In this document: one piece after another, positions 32,486 to 41,208 of the stretch
Position numbering within the stretch: position 1 is the stretch's first letter
Layout: each line of letters begins with the position of its first letter
Assembly (NCBI GenBank): GCA_029266655.1
Contig: JAQSWL010000012.1
Coordinates: forward strand, 1-57,668
Source: Candidatus Midichloriaceae bacterium
GTDB lineage: Bacteria; Pseudomonadota; Alphaproteobacteria; Rickettsiales; Midichloriaceae
Direction of reading: 5' to 3'
DNA length: 57,668 bases
Notes under the pieces: model-generated
Databases searched by the model: none
What the model saw: only the letters and a program-made list of their open reading frames with translations
Told to the model about the DNA's origin: nothing
Made by a program: the position numbers and the translations under genes

Positions 32486-33814
32486 TTACTCCTCTTCCAT
32501 CAATGGAGCAGACTTTATAAGGTTATCTATATCTTTTAGTCTCTTCTGCGCATCATCCGGCAAGGAGGCTTTATTTTTGATAGAATTTAATTGCTTGCGC
32601 GCAGTTGTTAAATCTCCTCTTAAATAAGCTTCAAAAGCAAAGGCAATATGCATGTTGTCATCATCACCTGCTTTTTTGTAAACCTTTCCTAGTAAGTTCC
32701 ACGCATATGGCTCATCTCTATACACAGATACAACATATTTTAGCAATTTAGCAGCTGTATTAAGGTTTTTATTTGCAGAAATTAAGGCTGCTGCATACTC
32801 CATGTTTATTAACTCAGAACTTGGTTTAAGCATATATGCTTTTTGATAATAGATTACAGCCTCATCCGCCTGCCCCAATTCAAATAAAATTTGAGCTTTA
32901 AGCTCTAACAGGTAAGGAGAGTTTGGACTTAAGGCAATCAATTTATCTAACTCTTGTATTGCTGGCTTCTTTTTATTTTCTCTAAAATACAATATAGATT
33001 TTGCATAAATTGCAGGCCCAGATTCAGATTTGCCATATTCATGCATAATGCTGGAACTAGGTGCAGTAAAAGCAAAAATCTTAGCACGAACCATTTTAAA
33101 ACGGTCTTTGATAGATTGAGTCAGATAAGATTGAGTAGAACCATTACGAGTTGCCGATTGCAAAAAGTCTATTCTACTTTGAGATAAAGGATGGGTTCTC
33201 TGATAAGTAGAAATTTCCCCATAGAATAGCCGCTCGTTTGTACCAAGGCTTCGTAAAAAACCTATTATACCACTGCTACTCACTCCTAACTTATTCATGA
33301 TTCGTGCAGATGTGCTATCAGCCGCACTTTCTTGCGCCCTGCTAAAGGACATCATCTGCCCCTCAGCCATAGACTGCACTCCCGAGATAGTGCCAATAGC
33401 AGCCTCAGGTGATTTTGCAGCAACTCCTAATAGAGCACCAGCAAGAAAACCCATCAATACAGTATTTCGAGCATTTCTCATTTCTCCTGAAGCCTGTATT
33501 AAATGCCCACCAATTATATGCCCAGTTTCGTGTGCCAATACTCCAGCTAATATCTCTGGATCATCAGAAAAATTAAGTAATCCCGTAGAAATAAAAATAT
33601 TTTGCCCGCCCATTACAAAGGCATTAGGCTCTTCTTGATTTATAATATATAAGCTTACGCTTTTTGGAGAAAGCCCTGCGGCTTTAAATATTGGGTCACC
33701 AATCTTCCTAATCACCGTTTCTGCTTCATCATCCCTAATAATGCTTAAGGCCCAAGCATTAGCACTTAAGGCAAGCATGTGTAAAATCACAAGTGAGATG
33801 ATAACTAGTCTCAT
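32486..33814 (-). CDS. Periplasmic M48-family metalloprotease with TPRs (BepA-like)
   Basis: This 442-residue protein has a signal peptide (residues 1-22, ending ANAWA) and a zinc protease domain with H95-E96-x-x-H99 in LAHETGHIIGG. The third ligand is probably the Glu in RAQESAADS near 160. The C-terminal half (about 265-430) has tetratricopeptide repeats. BepA-like proteases degrade misassembled outer-membrane proteins and help LptD mature, which agrees with the lptE present here. It is the last gene of the reverse run folD-brkB-kdsB-M48. Confidence 0.92.
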   Translation of the reverse strand: MRLVIISLVILHMLALSANAWALSIIRDDEAETVIRKIGDPIFKAAGLSPKSVSLYIINQEEPNAFVMGGQNIFISTGLLNFSDDPEILAGVLAHETGHIIGGHLIQASGEMRNARNTVLMGFLAGALLGVAAKSPEAAIGTISGVQSMAEGQMMSFSRAQESAADSTSARIMNKLGVSSSGIIGFLRSLGTNERLFYGEISTYQRTHPLSQSRIDFLQSATRNGSTQSYLTQSIKDRFKMVRAKIFAFTAPSSSIMHEYGKSESGPAIYAKSILYFRENKKKPAIQELDKLIALSPNSPYLLELKAQILFELGQADEAVIYYQKAYMLKPSSELINMEYAAALISANKNLNTAAKLLKYVVSVYRDEPYAWNLLGKVYKKAGDDDNMHIAFAFEAYLRGDLTTARKQLNSIKNKASLPDDAQKRLKDIDNLIKSAPLMEEE

Positions 33815-33827
33815 GATACCAGTCTAA

Positions 33828-34529
33828 TTATTGATTAACTTTTACCAAATCTTCTGGGGTATCTACACTCTGCGGGAAATCATTAACAATTGCAACATCT
33901 ATAGTCATTTCATTTTCTAATGCACGCAGCTGTTCCAGATTTTCCCTCTTTTCTAAAGGAGATTGTGGCAAAGAAACAAATTTTTTCAACGCATCTGCTT
34001 TGTAACCATAGATACCAAGATGATGGTAATATTCGCCTATGCCATAAGGCAAATATGGTGTGCGAGAAAAATAAAGCGCTCTATTATTTTTAGATAAAAC
34101 AACCTTAGCAACGCTTGGGTTCAAAGTGTGTTCGGCATTATCTTTATCTATTATGCTTGCCGCGGTTGCCATATCTGCATTTGAGCTTTCCAATACTTTT
34201 CCTGTCTCAGCAATGGTTTTCCCCGAAATAAATGGCATATCTCCTTGCACGTTTAAGATATAACCATCTTTACTGTTAAGTGCTTGGTATGCAGCATAAA
34301 CTCTGTCTGTACCAGTTGGCAAGCGTGGATCAGTAAGCACAGCTTTGAAGCCATGCTTTGCCGCTAAATCAACAAGCTCTTGATCCCCGCATGCGAAAAC
34401 AACCTCACCTACATTAGATTCCCTAGCACGAAGTCCAACCTGAATCATCATTGGTAAACCTTTAACATCTAATATAGGTTTTTGTGGAAGTCTTGTAGCT
34501 GCAAGTCTAACTGGGATAAATATAAGCAT
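33828..34529 (-). CDS. kdsB: 3-deoxy-manno-octulosonate cytidylyltransferase
   Basis: This 233-residue enzyme activates Kdo to CMP-Kdo for lipopolysaccharide inner core. The N-terminal IPVRLAATRLPQKPILDVKG, the NVQGDMPFI motif near residue 93 and HHLGIYGYK near 166-174 are typical. The length is slightly below the 248 residues of E. coli. It shows that this organism makes Kdo-containing LPS, unlike the Ehrlichia/Anaplasma branch. It is 12 bases from brkB and 13 from the M48 gene. Confidence 0.95.
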   Translation of the reverse strand: MLIFIPVRLAATRLPQKPILDVKGLPMMIQVGLRARESNVGEVVFACGDQELVDLAAKHGFKAVLTDPRLPTGTDRVYAAYQALNSKDGYILNVQGDMPFISGKTIAETGKVLESSNADMATAASIIDKDNAEHTLNPSVAKVVLSKNNRALYFSRTPYLPYGIGEYYHHLGIYGYKADALKKFVSLPQSPLEKRENLEQLRALENEMTIDVAIVNDFPQSVDTPEDLVKVNQ

Positions 34530-34541
34530 AATTGAAACGAC

Positions 34542-35396
34542 CTATTTTTTCATGCGGAAGAATTTTTCCATATAGTAGTTAAATTCTGCTCCAACGATAA
34601 AAATTATACTGCAAATATAAAAGTAGAGCAATGAGATAATAACCCCTGCAATACTCCCATAAATAACATTAACCTGAGGGAAGTGAACTAAATAATATTT
34701 GAATAAAAATGAAGCTAAATACCAACCAGCCATAACCAGAATAGTACCAGGGAAGGCAGATATGAGCCTGCTCTTTCTGTTGGGCAATTTATGATACACA
34801 TTTGCCACCAGCAAATAGGCAAATCCAACTAAAATTACAAATCTCATTGTACCACTTTCAATACTTAAGAAATTGATAACGGCCGGGTTTTTAATTGAGA
34901 ATAAGTCTATTACAAACCCAGATACTTGAGGCACTACAACCAAAATAATTGCAAGCCCTATAGAAAAGGAAATAGCTATTAAAAATTCAATTATACTAAA
35001 TAAGCGTCTAAGCAAGTAATTAGGAGTTTCCGTTACCCTATAAGCTCGATTCAAAATTGTTCTGATCCCTTCAAATATTGAAGATGCTGTCCAAAGCGCA
35101 CTCAAGATAGCAATAGTAAGTAAGCTTTGTGGCGGAGTAGAAGTTATCTCTAAAATTCTAGGTTTTAATGAATCAATAAAACTAGCCCATGAGCTATTTA
35201 ATATTATGTTGACCAATAAATTACCAAGCTGCTCATTACCAAAAAAACCGAGCAAAGCGGTTATGAATACTAAAAAAGGGAAGATAGTTAACATCAATAA
35301 AAATGATAAATATCCGGCATGCTCAAGACCATCATGATTAACCATGTCATACACTGAACGCCACAACATTTTTGGTAGATGGATTATAAAATTCAT
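34542..35396 (-). CDS. YihY/BrkB-family inner membrane protein
   Basis: This 284-residue protein has about six membrane helices and the conserved YihY N-terminus with HAGYLSFLLMLTIFPFLVF near residues 26-44, plus SILSALWTASSIFEG-like residues near 93-106. Earlier annotation as ribonuclease BN is wrong for this family; its transport or envelope role remains uncertain. It lies between folD and kdsB with very short gaps (4 and 12 bases). Confidence 0.88.
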   Translation of the reverse strand: MNFIIHLPKMLWRSVYDMVNHDGLEHAGYLSFLLMLTIFPFLVFITALLGFFGNEQLGNLLVNIILNSSWASFIDSLKPRILEITSTPPQSLLTIAILSALWTASSIFEGIRTILNRAYRVTETPNYLLRRLFSIIEFLIAISFSIGLAIILVVVPQVSGFVIDLFSIKNPAVINFLSIESGTMRFVILVGFAYLLVANVYHKLPNRKSRLISAFPGTILVMAGWYLASFLFKYYLVHFPQVNVIYGSIAGVIISLLYFYICSIIFIVGAEFNYYMEKFFRMKK

Positions 35397-35400
35397 ATTT

Positions 35401-36267
35401 TCACAGCACTATATTATTCTGCTTTAAGCAAGATTTTATGGTGTTCATCAGCATACATATTACTGTCATTGGTCCAACTCCGCCAGGTACTGGGGTTAAA
35501 AAACCAGCCACATTACTTACCTCATTAAAATCAACATCACCAACTATTTTATCATCAACTCTGGTTATGCCAACATCTATTACACATGCCCCAGGCTTTA
35601 CTAAATTTGCAGTAATAAAGCCAGGAGAACCTATAGCCGAAACCAGTATATCTGCATTTTTGCATTCGCTCTCAATATTCTGGGACTTGGAATGCAATAA
35701 GGTTACTGTACAACTCTCACGCACCAATATGCTAGCCATTGGGCGCCCCACTATTAAAGATCTACCTAATACTACCGCTTTTTTGCCCGCAAGATCATTC
35801 CCTAAAACACTTTTGATTAAAATAAGCGCTCCCTGCGGAGTAGAAGGCTCTAAACAGTCTTGCCAAGTATTTAACCTACCAACGTTATAAACTGTAAATC
35901 CATCAACATCTTTATCTGGATTAATAGAGTCTATTATAACATTTTGTATTAAATGCTCTGGCAGCGGCAATTGCACTAAAATACCATTTACTTTGCTATC
36001 TTTATTAAGACGCTCAATAAGCTCTAAAAGCTCGATTTGCGAAATATTTTCTGGCAACAAATGTTGAAAAATAGAAATGCCAACTTCTTTAGCTCTACGT
36101 ATTTTACTTGCTACATATATATGGCTTGCTGGGTCGTTCCCCACCAATATAACTGCAAGGCCTGGAATTATATTATGCTTGCTTTTAAGTAGCTGTACTT
36201 TCGAAGAAAGCTTAACCGCTTCCTCTGAAGCAATTTTTTTGCCATCTATAATAAATGCTGTAGGCAC
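35401..36267 (-). CDS. folD: Methylenetetrahydrofolate dehydrogenase/cyclohydrolase
   Basis: This 288-residue bifunctional enzyme interconverts methylene-, methenyl- and formyl-tetrahydrofolate. It has YVASKIRRAKEVGI with the catalytic Lys near residue 56, GILVQLPLPEHL near 96, the NADP-binding GRSLIVGRPMA near 167 and VPGGVGPMT near 262. Length equals the E. coli enzyme. It begins 26 bases after tRNA-Leu on the same strand. Confidence 0.96.
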   Translation of the reverse strand: MPTAFIIDGKKIASEEAVKLSSKVQLLKSKHNIIPGLAVILVGNDPASHIYVASKIRRAKEVGISIFQHLLPENISQIELLELIERLNKDSKVNGILVQLPLPEHLIQNVIIDSINPDKDVDGFTVYNVGRLNTWQDCLEPSTPQGALILIKSVLGNDLAGKKAVVLGRSLIVGRPMASILVRESCTVTLLHSKSQNIESECKNADILVSAIGSPGFITANLVKPGACVIDVGITRVDDKIVGDVDFNEVSNVAGFLTPVPGGVGPMTVICMLMNTIKSCLKQNNIVL

Positions 36268-36292
36268 GCTATAGCGATCTCCCTAAAAAGGG

Positions 36293-36381
36293 TGGTACCC
36301 GCGGCCGGACTTGAACCGGCAAGAAACGTAAGTTTCCACGGATTTTAAGTCCGTTATGTCTACCAATTCCATCACGCGGGC
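36293..36381 (-). tRNA. tRNA-Leu (UAA)
   Basis: On the reverse strand the 89-base gene has acceptor stem GCCCGCG/CGCGGGT (G1-U72 wobble), D-arm GATGGAATTGG, anticodon loop CTTAAAA with UAA (leucine), a long variable arm (TGGAAACTTACGTTTCT) and T-arm CCGGTTCAAGTCCGG, with CCA encoded. The long variable arm and A73 discriminator fit leucine. Confidence 0.95.
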
Positions 36382-36506
36382 ATAAAGCCAAATTTTCATA
36401 AGGCTTTTGTATTATGCACAAAGTGCCTTTTGATTCAAGCATTTTGTAGAGCATATTATAAAAAAGAATAGGGAAGGTTAAATATAATTAACTACATCTA
36501 TACTGA

Positions 36507-36767
36507 TTATTCATAATGCGACCACATTCTAAGCACTTTGACCACTTTGAATTTTTCATCTACTTCATAAATTAATCTATGTTGTATATTGGTACGTCGG
36601 GAGTAAAATCCTTTTAGGTCTCCAACCAATTTTTCATATGGTGGTATAGTGATAAAGGGGTCTATTGAAAGTACTTCTAATAGCTCACTGCATTTACCCT
36701 CTAAGCTAGATTTCTTAATTTTCGATGCATCTTTAACTGCTTGTTTAGAAAATAATATTTTATACAT
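36507..36767 (-). CDS. yoeB: YoeB-type toxin mRNA interferase
   Basis: This 86-residue RelE-superfamily toxin cleaves mRNA on the ribosome. The C-terminal half is diagnostic: GFYSRRTNIQHRLIYEV and MWSHYE. The catalytic residues known from E. coli YoeB (E46, R65, H83) correspond to E45, R64 and H84 here, so it looks active. It overlaps the yefM antitoxin by 8 bases, the usual order of antitoxin first. Confidence 0.95.
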   Translation of the reverse strand: MYKILFSKQAVKDASKIKKSSLEGKCSELLEVLSIDPFITIPPYEKLVGDLKGFYSRRTNIQHRLIYEVDEKFKVVKVLRMWSHYE

Positions 36768-37011
36768 TATCCCAATCTATAGCTTCTTCAAATGTATCTA
36801 GTGGCTCCTTACTTGCTTTAATTATGGAATCTTTCATACCCGGTATTGAAATAAGAAATAAAGTTTCAACCATAGCTCTGTAATCATCTTCGGCAATTAG
36901 CACAGCTTTATTATGCTTACCAACTATATGTACAGGTTCATGTGATACATTAGTATAATCAATTAACTTAAATAAGTTGGTTCGTGCTTGTGTTGTTGTA
37001 TATATTTCCAC
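36760..37011 (-). CDS. yefM: YefM-type antitoxin
   Basis: I choose GTG 37011, preceded by AGGAG at good spacing, giving 83 residues, the same as E. coli YefM. The frame extends to 37071 but the extra residues are not family-like. The protein shows EIYTTTQARTNLFKLID, the Phd/YefM DNA-binding fold, HVGKHNKAVLIAEDDY-like residues near 28-45 and a C-terminal segment that would wrap the toxin. It probably represses its own promoter. The downstream frame is yoeB. Confidence 0.92.
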   Translation of the reverse strand: MEIYTTTQARTNLFKLIDYTNVSHEPVHIVGKHNKAVLIAEDDYRAMVETLFLISIPGMKDSIIKASKEPLDTFEEAIDWDNV

Positions 37012-37088
37012 TATTATTTCTCCTAGGTCTTTACGCACATGGTACCTGATAACGTACCTATTGTCAACCAATTTCGATTTCTCAAAAA

Positions 37089-39236
37089 TTAAAAAAAGTT
37101 ATAAAACCCAACTGCCAGAGCATACGCTATAGTAGTGGACCATACCGCCGAAAAGATTGCCCACCTTGTACCAATTTGCTGCTTAATGGCTGCAAATACA
37201 GAAACACAAGGAAAGTACAGAAGCATAAAAATTAAATATGCTATAACTGCTTTTTTGTCCTGCACATTTTTCTGCAAGTTTTTGATCAAAGATTTATTAG
37301 TGGCATCAGTAGCAACTTCATTGCTATCAAACTCGTATTTGTGCAATTCAAAAAAATTATTTGTCATACTAAAATTTAAAACATTATACTTTAGTAAAGT
37401 CCAAGCTTGAGACAATGAATTAATAGCTGCATCAACCTTTCTATTTTCCGGATAATCAAATATAGCCTCATGGCTGTAAAGCGCACTGAGAGTCCCTATT
37501 ACCACTTCTTTAGCTAGTATGCCAGTCACCAAACTTACACCTAAAGGCCATTGCTCCTCTGTCAAACCCATTGGTCTTAATATATTCATGCTACATTTAC
37601 TGAGGTTTTGCGGCTCGGCAAAATTAATCTTTTTACCCAAAGCCACATATGCAACGCTAAGCATTTGAACTAATATAAAAACCATTACAATAGTTTTGCC
37701 AGCTCCATATAAAAAGGAATTAAGCCTATAGAAAGCTTTCTTAAACAAATGTTTAATTGATGGAAATTGATATCTAGGCAGCTCCAATATTAATAGCTTC
37801 TCTTCATCTTTACCCAAAAACAAATTAAGCAACAGCGCAGTAAACAAGGCCACTGCAATTCCTAATATATATAAAAAACATACTATCGGTATTGCGTTAT
37901 TTTTAAAAAAGGCAGCACAGAACAAAGAATACACAGCAAGCCTGGCACTACAAGACATAAATGGAGCTATAATAGCGGTTTTAATTTGAGCCTTTCTGCT
38001 TTCTAACATTGGAACAGAGGCTATAGCAGGAACATTGCATCCGAAGCCAACAATAAGTGGGATAAATGCAATTCCTGGCAAACCTATTTTCTTTAACAAT
38101 CCGCTTACCAAAAGCGCAGCTCGCGATAAATAGCCGCAATCTTCTAAAAATGAAAGAACCAGATAAAGACTTGCTATAATGGGTATAAATGCAGCAACAG
38201 TAGTTATGCCTCCACCAAGGCCAGCTGAAATCAAGGAATGGAGTATTTGAGGAGCATGGATAAACTCTAATATAAAAGAGGTGAAGTCTATAAAAATAGC
38301 TCGCGCTACCAACTCAAAAGAGTCCTGAAAAACACCCCCTACGTTAATACTAAAAGTAAACATGAATAGCATCATAAATGCTAAAATCAGCGGCCCTGTC
38401 ACATTTCCAAATACTAGCCTGTCTACCCAATGATTTTTTTGAGGACGCCCAATAAGTTTTGTGGTTAATTTTTTGGCTTGCAAAAGCCTCGCACTGATTA
38501 TTAAGTTCTCAGCATCCTCTCCATAAGCTTTCTTTATCCCAGCTCGCGCTTCTTGAATTTCAGGGCCTAATATTACATCAGCAATTGCGCCTCCCCCACT
38601 CCGCTCTTCTAAAGCTTTAATAGTTAGAAAATAAGCAACAGATTTATTTGCTATTAGGCTTGAGATATTAGAGCCTATGTCAGCAATTTGTTTAGGGTAT
38701 TTATTTTCTACAGGTATAGCCTTATTTGTGATTATGAGCTTTTTCAGCTTGTCTATCCCAAAACCAGATTTAGCAGAAACTATTGCACAGAAAACCCCTA
38801 ATTTTTTCGTTATATTGGCTGCACATTTTTCTGCTTCATATTTATCTATTTTATCCGCAAAATTAAGGACAACTATCATAGGGCGCCTAACATCTGCAAG
38901 CTGGGCTGTTAAATATAGATTTCGCTCTAGATTTAATATGTCCACCACATTTACAATAAGCTCAAATTCTTGTCTAATTATGGAATTCACCAATATCTTT
39001 TGTTCACTTGTCGCGTCGTCTGCAGTGGATATAGTATAAGCACCGGGAAAATCTATAATCTCTATAGCTTGATCTTCAATTACAACATCACCACAATTCT
39101 TCTGCATTGTAACTCCAGACCAGTTGCCTGTACTTTGCCTCAAATCTGTTAATAAATTAAAAAGGGAGGTCTTACCTGTATTCGGAGCTCCAATTAAAGC
39201 TACTCGCATCTTTTTTGGTTCAGTGAAATTTGTCAT
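37089..39236 (-). CDS. feoB: Ferrous iron transporter B
   Basis: This 715-residue inner-membrane protein imports Fe2+. The N-terminal GTPase domain has G1 at residues 16-24 (GAPNTGKTS), G3 DFPG near 60 and G4 NFAD near 125, followed by a helical GDI-like region. The transmembrane part holds gate repeats with VGFGCNVPAI near 402 and SCSARLAVY near 430. Length is a little shorter than the 773-residue E. coli protein. It follows feoA but is separated from it by 245 bases that hold a MITE-like repeat. Confidence 0.95.
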   Translation of the reverse strand: MTNFTEPKKMRVALIGAPNTGKTSLFNLLTDLRQSTGNWSGVTMQKNCGDVVIEDQAIEIIDFPGAYTISTADDATSEQKILVNSIIRQEFELIVNVVDILNLERNLYLTAQLADVRRPMIVVLNFADKIDKYEAEKCAANITKKLGVFCAIVSAKSGFGIDKLKKLIITNKAIPVENKYPKQIADIGSNISSLIANKSVAYFLTIKALEERSGGGAIADVILGPEIQEARAGIKKAYGEDAENLIISARLLQAKKLTTKLIGRPQKNHWVDRLVFGNVTGPLILAFMMLFMFTFSINVGGVFQDSFELVARAIFIDFTSFILEFIHAPQILHSLISAGLGGGITTVAAFIPIIASLYLVLSFLEDCGYLSRAALLVSGLLKKIGLPGIAFIPLIVGFGCNVPAIASVPMLESRKAQIKTAIIAPFMSCSARLAVYSLFCAAFFKNNAIPIVCFLYILGIAVALFTALLLNLFLGKDEEKLLILELPRYQFPSIKHLFKKAFYRLNSFLYGAGKTIVMVFILVQMLSVAYVALGKKINFAEPQNLSKCSMNILRPMGLTEEQWPLGVSLVTGILAKEVVIGTLSALYSHEAIFDYPENRKVDAAINSLSQAWTLLKYNVLNFSMTNNFFELHKYEFDSNEVATDATNKSLIKNLQKNVQDKKAVIAYLIFMLLYFPCVSVFAAIKQQIGTRWAIFSAVWSTTIAYALAVGFYNFF

Positions 39237-39284
39237 ATCAGTTTATTGTAGAGCTATTGCAAGGTAGAATCATAAATGAATTTA

Positions 39285-39439
39285 TACTAAATCTCAAAAT
39301 AAATTGAGATAGTAATGCCAGATTTTGGTAAAATGCGAGGGGAAAAAGCAGTTGAATATTTTACATATTCATCAATTTTTTACCAAGCAAATTTGCTAAA
39401 AGATGAGCTTTAATGCTCTATTTATTTTGAGATTTGGTA
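39285..39439. repeat. 155-bp MITE-like element between feoA and feoB
   Basis: The ends TACTAAATCTCAAAATAAA (39285-39303) and its near-inverse (39421-39439) differ at one position. TTA flanks both sides (39282-39284 and 39440-39442), as expected of a 3-base target duplication. The interior carries a further inverted pair around GATTTTGGTAAAA and TTTTTTACCAA. No open frame is present. A small non-autonomous transposon is the simplest reading; the TNA-type target fits IS5/IS1031-like elements, but no parent is in the window. Confidence 0.75.
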
Positions 39440-39481
39440 TTATATCGGCAGTAAAGCAAACCCTATGCTTACACCTCATTT

Positions 39482-39718
39482 TCAAGATTGAAGTGTGACC
39501 ATAATTTTATGGGCAGAATTTTCATCAATAGCAATTTTAGTTGATTCATTACCAATTATAATTGTGCCGTTGTGTAGCCTAAATAAAACCTTAAAAATTT
39601 TATCTGGGATTAAGCCAACTTCTATAAGCTTTTTTGATAAATCCGGGCTGTCATTAGAAAAGCACATTTTAAAATTATCACTTATTTTCAAATCCCCTAA
39701 ATATATAGCATTATCCAT
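39482..39718 (-). CDS. feoA: FeoA-family protein
   Basis: This 78-residue SH3-like protein matches FeoA: KKLIEVGLIPDKIFKVLFR corresponds to the family's LxxMGLxPGxxixv core, and the end IAIDENSAHKIMV matches the closing strand. It supports FeoB transport. It starts at ATG 39718. The gap to feoB holds the MITE-like repeat, so transcription of feoB may depend on reading through it. Confidence 0.82.
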   Translation of the reverse strand: MDNAIYLGDLKISDNFKMCFSNDSPDLSKKLIEVGLIPDKIFKVLFRLHNGTIIIGNESTKIAIDENSAHKIMVTLQS

Positions 39719-39780
39719 TTTGTAAGCGGATATATTTTTAGTTATTGTATATAAAATAACTTATACTAGCAAGTGCTAAG

Positions 39781-41199
39781 CTATAACAACTGCAGATTCT
39801 GAGGCGGAGGCTTAGGTTTAGATCGCTTAGGCTTACTGGTTATGCCAGCCGAAACATTAATAGCCCCATCGGCAAATTCCAAATTAAACGTCAGCAATGT
39901 TTTTGCGTGCTCACTAGAAGCTATAATTTTCCCAGCATTATCTTTGGCAAGTGAAAAACCACGTTTTAAAACGTTTTTATAATTAAAGCTTTCTAAAAGC
40001 CTGTTTAATCCCTGCAACTCCTGTTGCTTAAATAGCAATAAATTCACCGTATTTTTAACTAATGCATTTTGTAGAGGCGCCAGTCGTGATTCATATATGC
40101 GGATCCCAGATAAAACCAAAGAAGGAGAAAGCTGACATGAAAATCTATCTATTTGTGACTTTTTATGCAGAGTGAATTTGATTAAATTTTGTTCAAGCTT
40201 ATGAGCAAGTAACGTTAGATTTTGCTCTATTTCAGATAACTTTTGGCTAAAGTTAATCAGGGCTCCTGATGTTCTGCTTAAGCGATTTTCATAATTTGCA
40301 AGCACACTTTGTAGGCCAAGCCTTAACCTTCTTCCCCTTGTCTCTAAGTTAGTTATGATATCAGCTTTTACAGGGGTTGCCATTTCAGCTGCAGCCGTTG
40401 GGGTTGGCGCACGCTTGTCAGAAGCAAAATCTATAAGTGTTGTATCTGTCTCATGGCCCACCGCAGATATAAGTGGTATAGTAGAATTCGCTGCAGCCCT
40501 TACTACAATCTCTTCATTAAATGCCCATAGATCTTCAATAGAGCCACCACCGCGTGCTACAATTAGAACATCTGGTTTTTCTATGCCTTCAGGTAAATTA
40601 TTAAACCCTTTAATTGCATCAGTTATCTGGCTTGCAGCCTCGGTACCCTGAACCAATACTGGCCACACTAATACGTGCAATCCCATTCTATCTGCTATTC
40701 TATGTAAGATATCACGGATAACCGCACCAGTTGGAGATGTTACCACGCCAATAACTTTTGGGAAAAATGGAATGGGGCGCTTGCGATTAACATCAAATAA
40801 CCCTTCTGCAGTTAATTGAGCCTTGCGCTTTTCAAGTAGGGCAAGTAATGCCCCTGCACCAGCAAGCTCAATACGCTGGATTATTATTTGATAATTAGAC
40901 TGCCCCTCATAAGTAGAAATTTTACCGCTTGCAACAATCTCTAAGCCATCAGCTAATTTAAAGGTAAGAGCGCTTGCAATGCCCTTCCAACATACGGCCT
41001 TAAGAACAGCAGAGCTATCTTTTAAGTTAAAATATACGTGCCCGGACGGAGCAAACTTAAACCCAGAAATTTCACCACGCACACGCACATTACTGAAACT
41101 AGTTTCCACCACGGATTTAAGATGGCGAGAAATCTCACTAACAGTATAAGCTGCCGGCGTCTCAACAATATTAACTTCTTTGAATAGTGATTGTTCCAC
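39781..41199 (-). CDS. xseA: Exodeoxyribonuclease VII large subunit
   Basis: This 472-residue subunit degrades single-stranded DNA with XseB. It has the N-terminal OB fold (VRVRGEISGFKFAPSGHVYFNLKD near residues 37-60, broken into conserved blocks) and the catalytic domain with GVVTSPTGAVIRDI, ARGGGSIEDLWAFN near 213 and SAVGHETDTTL near 240. A coiled-coil C-terminal half follows. The last 20 residues are Lys/Pro-rich. It follows the ABC exporter gene after 9 bases. Confidence 0.95.
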   Translation of the reverse strand: MEQSLFKEVNIVETPAAYTVSEISRHLKSVVETSFSNVRVRGEISGFKFAPSGHVYFNLKDSSAVLKAVCWKGIASALTFKLADGLEIVASGKISTYEGQSNYQIIIQRIELAGAGALLALLEKRKAQLTAEGLFDVNRKRPIPFFPKVIGVVTSPTGAVIRDILHRIADRMGLHVLVWPVLVQGTEAASQITDAIKGFNNLPEGIEKPDVLIVARGGGSIEDLWAFNEEIVVRAAANSTIPLISAVGHETDTTLIDFASDKRAPTPTAAAEMATPVKADIITNLETRGRRLRLGLQSVLANYENRLSRTSGALINFSQKLSEIEQNLTLLAHKLEQNLIKFTLHKKSQIDRFSCQLSPSLVLSGIRIYESRLAPLQNALVKNTVNLLLFKQQELQGLNRLLESFNYKNVLKRGFSLAKDNAGKIIASSEHAKTLLTFNLEFADGAINVSAGITSKPKRSKPKPPPQNLQLL

Positions 41200-41208
41200 G
41201 ATGATTTT

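Noticed and set aside
34542-35396. Ribonuclease BN
   Set aside because: YihY/BrkB proteins were once misnamed so; the protein is a multi-helix membrane protein without nuclease motifs.
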